Source of the DNA: Lachnospiraceae bacterium
GTDB lineage: Bacteria; Bacillota; Clostridia; Lachnospirales; Lachnospiraceae
Direction: 5' to 3'
DNA length: 50,324 nt
NCBI GenBank assembly: GCA_003447295.1
Contig: DLZQ01000062.1
Coordinates: 1 to 50,324 of the forward strand
The position numbers and the translations under genes were made by a program. Position 1 is the first letter of the stretch, and the number at the start of each line of letters is the position of its first letter. The notes beneath the pieces were generated by a model that worked only from the letters and a program-made list of their open reading frames with translations, did no database searches and was not told the origin of the DNA. Below are positions 8,463 to 15,497 of this stretch, piece by piece.

Positions 8463-8891
8463 TTATACTAATGGCTCATCGAAAGAGTATTTTAACTTTA
8501 TCTTATTATTTGATATGTCCATCTCTGCTATATCTGACATATTATATATCAATTTAGGCTTTCTTCCTATTACAATGAATGTGTTTGTTCCCGAATCCAT
8601 GTTAATTGCATACATTAGTGAAGCATCTTTTCTCTGAATGTCATCTGCCTGGTCTATTACGAATATTTTATCTTTACTTTGTTTTATGGTATTGACCATT
8701 GCATCATAATTTGCTTTTGGTCTAACATTTTCGTAATTAATGCAGATTATGTCATCCCTATCTTCTACCCTTTTCATTTTATCGTAAAAGAAGCTTTTAC
8801 CAGTTGCTGTTTCCCCATTAATAATTGTCATATTACTTCTCAAATTGAGATTTATTTCGTATTCTCCTGATTTAATTAATAACTCTTTCAA
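8463..8891 (-). CDS. P-loop NTPase-like protein (about 142 aa)
   Basis: The likely start is the TTG at 8891: AAGGAG lies 9 bases before it, embedded in the end of the upstream gene. A TTG at 8915 would overlap that gene more and lacks a ribosome site. A Walker A motif GETATGKS sits at residues 26-33, and a Walker B-like KIFVIDQADD follows near residue 80. The rest is a minimal alpha/beta core ending in short strands. At 142 residues it is too short for Zot, ABC or full AAA proteins, so it may work with a partner. It lies between the 158-aa and 339-aa genes with overlaps or gaps under 20 bases, clearly one operon. Confidence 0.75.
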   Translation of the reverse strand: MKELLIKSGEYEINLNLRSNMTIINGETATGKSFFYDKMKRVEDRDDIICINYENVRPKANYDAMVNTIKQSKDKIFVIDQADDIQRKDASLMYAINMDSGTNTFIVIGRKPKLIYNMSDIAEMDISNNKIKLKYSFDEPLV

Positions 8892-8895
8892 AATA

Positions 8896-9372
8896 TCACT
8901 CTCCTTGAATATCAATTAATCTTGTTGAGGCATCCAATGCATCCATAAATATTTCTCCATTTACATCGATTGGTGTGTTACTAAATAAACCTAAATCACC
9001 ATGCTCTATACATGCGTACACGTCAACATCTGATGCAAGTTCTTTTGCTAAATATTCAACAGCATTGCCCCCACAAGAAGTTATATTAAATATATACCTA
9101 TCTATTGTTTTTGTTTTAATTGCATGGTTTATACATAATAGTGTTTTACATCCCTCCGACATACAACCTATTCCTATGGGTATACCTGAAAATTTACCTT
9201 GTATGGTTCCGTCATCATTAAGTGATGTATCTTCTACGCTTTGAACAATTCTGGTGTCTGTTTCATCTAAATATTTAGCTACCTTCTTAGTTAAAAAATA
9301 GGAATCCCATGGAACTGGTACATATTCTTTATCATTTGGTAACATGTTAATATTGAATAGTTTTAACATCAT
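8896..9372 (-). CDS. Hypothetical protein, first gene of the AT-rich module (158 aa)
   Basis: It begins MMLKLFNI; GAGGTGAT lies immediately before the first ATG, so the second ATG (9369) is as likely. The N-terminal segment (LPNDKEYVPVPWDSYF) and a central Gly/Cys-containing part (IPIGIGCMSEGCKTLLCINH ) followed by TSCGGNAVEYLAKEL are distinctive. The pattern resembles DUF4869-type proteins of gut Clostridia, but this is a recollection, not a proof. No membrane segment. It is the promoter-proximal gene of the three-gene operon and probably sets its expression. Confidence 0.7.
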   Translation of the reverse strand: MMLKLFNINMLPNDKEYVPVPWDSYFLTKKVAKYLDETDTRIVQSVEDTSLNDDGTIQGKFSGIPIGIGCMSEGCKTLLCINHAIKTKTIDRYIFNITSCGGNAVEYLAKELASDVDVYACIEHGDLGLFSNTPIDVNGEIFMDALDASTRLIDIQGE

Positions 9373-9590
9373 ATCACCTCTACATTCTTTCTTTTTATTA
9401 TATTATACCGCTGAATTAAGGAAATTACAAATTGACGCTTCTAAAATTTTCAGAAAATTTTGATTGATATTTTGTGAATGATGGGGTCGAAATACTATAT
9501 GTTATGTTGAATATTGGTATGAATGAGAATAAACATAACTGTATTGGTGGTTGATGGAAGTGACCTCTTCATATTCCCCCTGTCAGAATA

Positions 9591-9627
9591 CGTTGAAAGC
9601 GATGCCTTATTAGCACCGCTTTCAATG
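9591..9627. terminator. Hairpin downstream of the SLH lipoprotein gene
   Basis: CGTTGAAAGCG (9591-9601) pairs with CGCTTTCAATG (9617-9627), one mismatch or G-U pair. It lies 11 bases after the stop at 9638 but has no T-run on the minus strand, so it may be a processing or weak termination hairpin. Confidence 0.45.
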
Positions 9628-9637
9628 TAAAATGAAC

Positions 9638-11221
9638 TTAGTTTATAGTTACATGGCTGGAATCAGGTGCATCATCTAAAGAACCTTCGTAACCAAGCAT
9701 TTCCCCCGTGTCTGGTGTACCGGGGTTGCCGTGGGCGGGGATGTAGGTGTCTCCACTGGTGGAAGAACCTGTACTGCCTGTGGTGTTACTGGATGTACTG
9801 TTACCATCGCCGTTCAGAATTTTCAGTACCAAGTCTCTATACTGAGATTCTGTAATCTTTCCAGATGTATAAGCATCTTCCACTTTCTGATATCTGTTCT
9901 CCATTGGTTCCGTAGAAGCTGGATCATAAATATCTTTCGGCACCTCTGCTGTATCACTAGGAGTCGTTACCTGCGCAGGGGTGGGATCAACATAATCACC
10001 GGCATCTATCTTGGAATCTACACCAGTACTATCAATACTTGAAGTGCTATCCGTCGTTGCTTCCACTGTACCAGTCTCTACTGCGGTGGTGTCCATGCCG
10101 GAATCATAATTACCTAACTTGTAATTGAATGTTTCCATGGATGCATCCTGCTGTAATGCAGTGACAAGAAGTTCTACTGCTTCGGAACGGGTGATTGCTT
10201 CGTCCCATCTCGTAGTTGCAGAGATTAAACCTTTCTGGTTTGCTACTACTAATGCTTTGTATAGGTCGGTAGGAAGTCCATCATCGGGATTCTGTATTGC
10301 ATATTGTAACTCGTATGCTCTCCAACGATCTTTCATCTTGTCATTTTCAATAAACTTCTGCTTCGTTGCTATATCTCCACCATCCTTCGCATCTGCTAAA
10401 ATTCCTCTGCAACTATTCAGATCAGTAGAATTAAAATCCTCACTGAAATACCGATTCACAATTAAGTAGATGGCTTCTGCTCTGCTGATGGCTCCATTGT
10501 AAGTAAGGTTATCCAGGTTCTTATTCTCCGTACTTAAGTATGCGTTGTCGTTTACTCCCTGCGCATAAATATTATAATCAGACTTACCTACCGCCGTTGC
10601 AAAATTTTCATCTGCGGCAATCTCCTGAACAGGGGTGTCTGCTCTGTAAACCATTGCCATGAACTCATTTCTCATCAGTGAAGAATCGGGATTCGCATAG
10701 TTCGGTTCGTTATCGGGAAGCAGATTAAAATATCCATTGATTCCCATGTAAACAGCTTTCATTGTTTCATTATCTTCAATGTCTGCATAGTTTTTCAGAG
10801 AAGCCTCGGCAAGAGCCGTCAGGCTGTCTTCGTTCTCTAAGGACTGGACAAATGCTCTGTTATGCATCACCACTTTTAAGGTATTGTTGTTCTCATTGTC
10901 TCCTGCTTCGTTGACATAAAATACACCGTTTTTGCCTTCGTCCGTGCGAATAATACCTAAGGTATCATCCCAACCGCTACGAAGATCTGCATTGGTAGTA
11001 AGGGACGCTAACTCTGTCCATGACAGAGCGGTTTCCTGACCTTGCTCGTCCTCTACAAAGCCAGGTTCTATGACCTCTATTTCTATCTGGTCTCCGTTAT
11101 TGATTGCCTGCAATAATTCAGACTGGGTCATAGCTGCACAGCCCATAAGCTGGCTTGCGATAATCACTGCCGTGAGCGTAGGAATAATAAATCTTTTTAC
11201 TCTCATAAACTTTCCCGACAT
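9638..11221 (-). CDS. Lipoprotein with SLH-like repeats (527 aa)
   Basis: The N-terminus is a lipoprotein signal (basic MRVKRF, hydrophobic core, lipobox LMGC followed by AA), so the mature protein is probably anchored to the outer face of the membrane. Residues about 175-360 contain S-layer-homology-like repeats (NEFMAMVYRAD, ISRAEAIYLIVNRYF, ITRSEAVELLVTALQ), normally a wall-binding module. A Thr/Ser/Asp-rich stretch follows, then a SYR-like helix (ENRYQKVEDAYTSGKITESQYRDLVLKI is a short-C-terminal-domain type), then a Gly/Ser linker and an acidic tail. AGGAGG lies 10 bases before ATG 11221; an internal ATG at 11206 is less well served. It is the second of three exported proteins on the element. 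Function unknown. Confidence 0.8.
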   Translation of the reverse strand: MSGKFMRVKRFIIPTLTAVIIASQLMGCAAMTQSELLQAINNGDQIEIEVIEPGFVEDEQGQETALSWTELASLTTNADLRSGWDDTLGIIRTDEGKNGVFYVNEAGDNENNNTLKVVMHNRAFVQSLENEDSLTALAEASLKNYADIEDNETMKAVYMGINGYFNLLPDNEPNYANPDSSLMRNEFMAMVYRADTPVQEIAADENFATAVGKSDYNIYAQGVNDNAYLSTENKNLDNLTYNGAISRAEAIYLIVNRYFSEDFNSTDLNSCRGILADAKDGGDIATKQKFIENDKMKDRWRAYELQYAIQNPDDGLPTDLYKALVVANQKGLISATTRWDEAITRSEAVELLVTALQQDASMETFNYKLGNYDSGMDTTAVETGTVEATTDSTSSIDSTGVDSKIDAGDYVDPTPAQVTTPSDTAEVPKDIYDPASTEPMENRYQKVEDAYTSGKITESQYRDLVLKILNGDGNSTSSNTTGSTGSSTSGDTYIPAHGNPGTPDTGEMLGYEGSLDDAPDSSHVTIN

Positions 11222-11261
11222 ATAAGCAGTACCTCCTGTAAAATAATGTAGAATAGTCGAT

Positions 11262-11283
11262 GAGGATGCCTCTCGGCATCCTC
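11262..11283. terminator. Perfect short hairpin between element genes
   Basis: GAGGATGCC-TCTC-GGCATCCTC is a 9-bp perfect stem with a 4-base loop between the 141-aa membrane protein gene and the SLH lipoprotein gene. There is no T-run on the minus strand; A-rich sequence flanks it on the plus side. It may attenuate read-through. Confidence 0.45.
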
Positions 11284-11339
11284 ATAAAAAATATAAAAAT
11301 AAAAATCACTTATTATTAAATACAAGTAGAAAATCAGGT

Positions 11340-11765
11340 CTAAAACATCTTAGCTATTGTTGCTATACCAGATATGAGCGTTACTACAATACAAGCATTG
11401 CTTACATACGGGCACTTGCTCCAATCAGTTTTTATAAAGTCATGTAATTTTTTGAAATAATGTTTCAGCTCTTCTGACAGGCTCACTTTATTCTCTCCGG
11501 CAAGCGTTTCATCTACCAGACGCTTAATCCCTTCAATATAATTGTTTCCTGCCGTAGTTACTTTGTCATCTTCATCCACAAAACCAAGCTGATCCAGTTT
11601 TTGAATACATTCCTTATACTCGTCTGGTTCGTAAATGCCATTGCTTACAGCAATTTCACCTATGCCACCCTCGGGAATATTGCCGGGATTCTCTGCATCA
11701 AACTCGCAAATGCTTTTGATTAAAAGAAGCAGTTCCAGTTCACGTTCTGTCAGTATCATATCCAT
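11340..11765 (-). CDS. Small protein with winged-helix-like N-terminus and C-terminal membrane segment
   Basis: The start is placed at ATG 11765 because AAAGGAG lies 9 bases upstream; a GTG at 11786 has none. The first ~80 residues (LTERELELLLLIKSICEF ... LDQLGFVDEDDKVTTAGNNYIEG) look like a winged-helix fold with a recognition helix and wing. A charged helix and a C-terminal hydrophobic segment (CIVVTLISGIATIAKMF) would place it in the membrane with the N-domain in the cytoplasm. It is divergent from the XRE gene at 11906, so the 140-base gap probably holds both promoters. Possible membrane-bound regulator; not a recognised family. Confidence 0.7.
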   Translation of the reverse strand: MDMILTERELELLLLIKSICEFDAENPGNIPEGGIGEIAVSNGIYEPDEYKECIQKLDQLGFVDEDDKVTTAGNNYIEGIKRLVDETLAGENKVSLSEELKHYFKKLHDFIKTDWSKCPYVSNACIVVTLISGIATIAKMF

Positions 11766-11905
11766 AGTAGTTGTCTCCTTTGACACATTGTATTTTCGCC
11801 CATTATATCATCTTTTAGCAAACTTTACAATGCTATGCGCATATTTATATTAACCTACGGATATAACATAAAATGTAAAATCATAGTAACAGTAGGAGGT
11901 ATTCT

Positions 11906-12190
11906 ATGATTCATGGGTTAGGCGAACGCTTACAGGAACAACGAACTGCACATAAACTATCACAAAGAGAAGTAGCCTCGGCTCTTAACGTATCGCCTGC
12001 GGTTATCTCAAATTATGAAAAAGGGGAGCGCACGCCAAGTCTGGAAATGCTCATTGCTCTTGCCCGGTTATACCACTGCTCCACTGATTATCTGCTCGGT
12101 TTTGACAAGATCAATACTGATACCATTAATGTTTCCATGCTCACAGAAAGACAGAAAAATCTCCTACAACTCTTTCTGGAAGAACTCTGA
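11906..12190 (+). CDS. XRE-family (Cro/CI-type) transcriptional regulator
   Basis: A 94-residue protein with a helix-turn-helix in residues about 8-62: LQEQRTAHKLSQREVASALN, then VSPAVISNYEKGERTPS and LARLYHCSTDYLLG, the classic HTH_3 signature. A short C-terminal helix (LTERQKNLLQLFLEEL) may dimerise. AGGAGG precedes the ATG. It is the only sizeable plus-strand gene in the element and is divergent from 11340, the usual arrangement for an element repressor controlling its own lytic or excision genes. The downstream end overlaps the convergent gene at 12164. Confidence 0.92.
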   Translation: MIHGLGERLQEQRTAHKLSQREVASALNVSPAVISNYEKGERTPSLEMLIALARLYHCSTDYLLGFDKINTDTINVSMLTERQKNLLQLFLEEL

Positions 12191-12361
12191 CAGCAGCTTT
12201 GTAGTTTCCGATAATTTACTGTGAATGATTCCCAGCGACAGCGCCTCTATGCTGTCGCTTTGTTGTGTCTGCACATCATTCTCCAAAAGAATCGTGACAG
12301 CCAGTGCTTCTTGCAATAACCTGATTATGTTATCCTGTGAATGATCTGTTGTCGTATTCAT
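12164..12361 (-). CDS. Small hypothetical protein (65 aa)
   Basis: The start at ATG 12361 is chosen because GGAGGTGACATCTTT leads into it; the longer frame upstream has no ribosome site. The protein is helical and slightly acidic (TTDHSQDNIIRLLQEALAV ... LSETTKLLSEFFQKEL) with no membrane segment. Its 3' end overlaps the 3' end of the XRE gene by about 27 bases on the opposite strand, so transcription of the two would produce complementary ends. Function unknown; possible partner or antagonist of the regulator. Confidence 0.6.
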   Translation of the reverse strand: MNTTTDHSQDNIIRLLQEALAVTILLENDVQTQQSDSIEALSLGIIHSKLSETTKLLSEFFQKEL

Positions 12362-12803
12362 AAAGATGTCACCTCCTCTCCCGGAATGGTTTCTCCGTGG
12401 GAGAAGAATGTAACGCTGAATAAAGGGAATGGCAAGATGGAAATGGGATGCTTTGGCATAGAATTTCAATAAACCTCCGCAGTGAAAAAATGGTAGAAAA
12501 GAACTTCTCGATTTTACCCGAAAATTTTATTTTTAAGTGATACCATCAGTTTTTAGACCTATGCGGAACCTATTTTAGAGGACACGTAGCTGAGAATCAT
12601 TCTGAAGCAGGGGAAGAAAAAAATCACTTTCCTTCAATCATAAATCGAAAAATAGAATTTTTAGAAAATGCTGGGACACATCCAATGCATCTGGAAATGC
12701 CTGTGATTTTTCTATGATGCTATGCAGAAATGGCATCTACTTTGAAAACTTATGGCTATTGAAGTTCTGATGGATATGTAGCAGCGAGAAATTTTGAATA
12801 AAC
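12362..12803. other. ~440-base gap without a recognisable gene
   Basis: Upstream of the 65-aa gene and downstream of the Gly-rich protein terminator. I see only short ORFs without ribosome sites. The stretch 12362-12400 must contain the 5' region of the 65-aa gene. Nothing else can be supported. Confidence 0.5.
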
Positions 12804-12845
12804 TTAAAAACAGCCCACCGCATTGTTAAGATGCGATAGGCTGTC
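12804..12845 (-). terminator. Rho-independent terminator of the Gly-rich protein gene
   Basis: ACAGCC..CGCAT (12811-12824) pairs with ATGCG..GGCTGT (12832-12845), with small internal mismatches, and the minus strand continues GTTTTTAAG. It lies 30 bases after the stop at 12875. Confidence 0.8.
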
Positions 12846-12874
12846 TATGAAAATGAGGTGTAAAAGGAAATGGC

Positions 12875-14737
12875 TTAATTGACTTCTGAGCCGTAATAAT
12901 GCTTACCGGCATCGGATTCGATATTTTCTACTTTCCATTTGGAGCCGTATAAAATATCGGTTCTGTAATAATCTCTGACATTATGTCCTTTCTGGGTATC
13001 TAACTTTCCATTGATATAAATATCAAAAGTTCCCATGTTATTATTGGTGTCTGTTGCAGAATATCCAAGATTCGGATATTTATATTTCGTACCCGATTCA
13101 TCGGAAGCATCCACGCTGGCTTTCCATAAGTACTCGCCGTTAATGTCTAAGGTAACCAGCTTTCGGAACGCCCAGAACTCTGTTACTTTATGATCCGTTA
13201 CAGTGTATGTAAGGCTGGTCTGCACCGTTCCATCTCTTCTGCTACTGGTTACAGTGTCGTTGTATTCCACCCGTGGTGTATATTTCCATGTTACCTGAGA
13301 ACCATAGAAATAATCACCGGAGACCTCTGTGATCGGAGTGAAAGTGGCATCTGCATCGCCCAGACCATCTGCATTCTGGTAATAAACAATTACCTGTTGC
13401 TTATACTTCTGCCGCTCAATGCAAACATAGTTGTCTTTCTTGCCTGTCACTTTGTAATATACTGAATTTCCTTTAAACTCCTGATTCTCAGTATAACTCC
13501 AACTGTAATACAGATCATAAATGACCAGCTTACTGTCTACCAGTTTCCAGTCATTCGGATAATTACCATTTGTGTCCATATATTTCACAAAGGTCTGCTG
13601 TAAAAATTGTCCTAACTCTTCCCTGCAATAATGACTGCCGCAACGGCTACATTTTCTTGTATAGAAATATCCTGGACGACCAGGCACCTCATAGCCTGTC
13701 GTTCCTAATGGAACTACCACAGAACAATCGTGATTTAATTTCGGAATAATCTCTGTATACTGATGACCGCAGGCGGCATCATGGCTGTTTCCTATACAAG
13801 TATAAGTTCTTACTCCATCATTTTCACAGGTAGGTGCAGTTGTAATTGCAGAAGTATAAGTATGTGTATGTACCGCAGTTACTCTTGCGTATCCATTTCC
13901 TTGTCGAACACCGTTACTCATTGACGTATTGGATAGCTTATCCGTATTTACATGACCAGAACCTCCACTGCCACCAGTGCCGAATGATTCACCGGAGGAA
14001 TAACCGCCAAACCAGCCACCGCCACCGCCACCGGCACCATCACTGTTTCCAATACCATATGCATCCATTCCCTGACCAAATGCGTATCCCGTTGTTTGTG
14101 TCGGATAGTTCCATGTGGTATGTCCATAATCGTTTGAATAAGTTCCCCCGTTGATACCTCCACCGGATCCTCCTTCTATTTTATAGCTAGCGCCACCACC
14201 GCCACCTGCAACAATTAGAATTTCACCACGATTATATTTATATGCGGAAAGCACACCACGATTTACGTTAAGTGCTATGTGTGTTGCTCCACCGCCAGCT
14301 CCGGAAGCTTCCGGACCAGTATCTCCATCATCACTGTCACTTCTCCATCCATTATATTCATCATTGCATCCTCTACCGCCACCATTATATCCGCCATAAG
14401 CCCAATCACCGAAAGTACCATCCGACCCTTTCCCACCTATGCCAATATATAATTTATCTCCTGCTTTCAGGTTTACAACACCGGTAGCATATCCTCCTCT
14501 TCCTCCGTATGCCATCCATTGATGATCGCCTTGTGCCTGACCGCCCTGTGCACCCCAAACCTCCAGCTTATAATTGCCATCATATGGTGCCGTAAACGTT
14601 TGAATACTTCCGGTATACCCATACTCCCATTTTTGATTCTCTGCTCTCGCGGTGATTCCCTTGGAAGAAAACATGATGGCACTGGAAATTGCTGCTAACG
14701 CAAATACACCGATGTGCCTTCCCCATTTATTTTTCAT
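12875..14737 (-). CDS. Secreted glycine-rich surface protein (620 aa)
   Basis: A signal peptide spans about residues 1-31 (cleavage near ITARA-EN). Residues about 45-290 form a Gly-rich domain (WGAQGGQ, GGRGGYATG, IGGKGSDG, VAGGGGGAS, DGAGGGGGGWFGGYSSG), the Gly_rich family also found next to receptor kinase domains in animals and on bacterial surface proteins. A His/Cys-rich linker follows (HTHTYTSA, TCENDGVRTYTC, CGHQYTEIIPKLNHD, CSRCGSHYC) and then beta-rich segments of the kind repeated in Clostridia surface proteins (YGSQVTWKYTP, YGSKWKVENIESDAG). No sortase motif or membrane anchor at the C-terminus, which ends abruptly in the middle of such a segment. Third exported element protein. 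Function unknown. Confidence 0.8.
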   Translation of the reverse strand: MKNKWGRHIGVFALAAISSAIMFSSKGITARAENQKWEYGYTGSIQTFTAPYDGNYKLEVWGAQGGQAQGDHQWMAYGGRGGYATGVVNLKAGDKLYIGIGGKGSDGTFGDWAYGGYNGGGRGCNDEYNGWRSDSDDGDTGPEASGAGGGATHIALNVNRGVLSAYKYNRGEILIVAGGGGGASYKIEGGSGGGINGGTYSNDYGHTTWNYPTQTTGYAFGQGMDAYGIGNSDGAGGGGGGWFGGYSSGESFGTGGSGGSGHVNTDKLSNTSMSNGVRQGNGYARVTAVHTHTYTSAITTAPTCENDGVRTYTCIGNSHDAACGHQYTEIIPKLNHDCSVVVPLGTTGYEVPGRPGYFYTRKCSRCGSHYCREELGQFLQQTFVKYMDTNGNYPNDWKLVDSKLVIYDLYYSWSYTENQEFKGNSVYYKVTGKKDNYVCIERQKYKQQVIVYYQNADGLGDADATFTPITEVSGDYFYGSQVTWKYTPRVEYNDTVTSSRRDGTVQTSLTYTVTDHKVTEFWAFRKLVTLDINGEYLWKASVDASDESGTKYKYPNLGYSATDTNNNMGTFDIYINGKLDTQKGHNVRDYYRTDILYGSKWKVENIESDAGKHYYGSEVN

Positions 14738-14749
14738 TGTTGCACCCCC

Positions 14750-15430
14750 TTATATAGCTGCCTCATTTGTCTTGGTTGCTTTTGGTTGAATGTTCTGTGT
14801 GGCTTCGTACTCTTTTACTCTTCGGTAAAAGGTGTTCGGTTTGATGCCTAAAATATTCATTGCCTGCCGTGCATTAATCTCCGCAGCCTTCCATGAATTA
14901 TAAACTGTCATAAACTCTGATTCGTTGAGTTGGATTGGCTGACGACCAAACTTAATTCCTTTCTTTTGTGCCTCTATGATACCTTCGGTCTGCCGCTTAG
15001 CTCGTTTTTCAAGTTCCTGCTGTGCCATGGTTGCATAAACCTCGATCAGAATGTTGGTTACCATGTCCATGACCCATTTATTATTGGAATCTATATCTAC
15101 CAAGGTGGATGGCAATTCCAATATTCTGATATAAATTCCACGATCCTTGTACCATTGCAATTCTTTCTTGATACTCTCTTTGTCTCTGCCAAGACGATCC
15201 ATTTCCTCAAAGACTACTTCTATCAGGTCATTCGTGGCATTAACTTTGGAAAGATGCTCCAGTATGATTTTCATTTCATTGTAATGCTCTCTGTCAAATG
15301 TCTTGCCTGTCACTTTGTCCTTAAAGATATTAGCATCGGAAATATTCGGTCTGTAATTTCTGATTGCTGTTTCCTGTCTCTCTAAGTTCTGGTCTTTACT
15401 GGAAACTCTCTCGTATGCGTAAGTTATCAT
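14750..15430 (-). CDS. Small serine recombinase / resolvase
   Basis: 226 residues. The catalytic domain begins ITYAYERVSSKDQ, with Ser10 in the RVS motif, and contains EEMDRLGRDKESI with the conserved arginines. The E-helix region (TNILIEVYATMAQQELEKRAKRQTEGI) links to a C-terminal helix-turn-helix (ARQAMNILGIKPNTFYRRVKEYE). AAAGGAGG precedes ATG 15430. On a circular replicon a protein of this type usually resolves dimers; it could also be an invertase, but I found no inverted-repeat pair nearby. The stop lies only 12 bases before the start of the Gly-rich surface protein, so the two are co-transcribed. Confidence 0.93.
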   Translation of the reverse strand: MITYAYERVSSKDQNLERQETAIRNYRPNISDANIFKDKVTGKTFDREHYNEMKIILEHLSKVNATNDLIEVVFEEMDRLGRDKESIKKELQWYKDRGIYIRILELPSTLVDIDSNNKWVMDMVTNILIEVYATMAQQELEKRAKRQTEGIIEAQKKGIKFGRQPIQLNESEFMTVYNSWKAAEINARQAMNILGIKPNTFYRRVKEYEATQNIQPKATKTNEAAI

Positions 15431-15497
15431 AAGGTGGAACCTCCTTTCTTTAGTAGGAAAGGGAAAGGCTAAACGCCTTCCCCCTTGGTGTTAACTG

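Noticed and set aside
4092..14737. Filamentous phage (inovirus) prophage
   Set aside because: An HUH Rep and a large secreted protein would fit, but there is no Zot-type morphogenesis ATPase (the P-loop protein is only 142 aa), no set of small coat proteins and the element is too long.
14750..15430. DNA invertase switching a surface-protein gene
   Set aside because: The small recombinase is adjacent to a surface-protein gene, but I found no inverted-repeat pair around that gene or its promoter, so a resolvase role is preferred.
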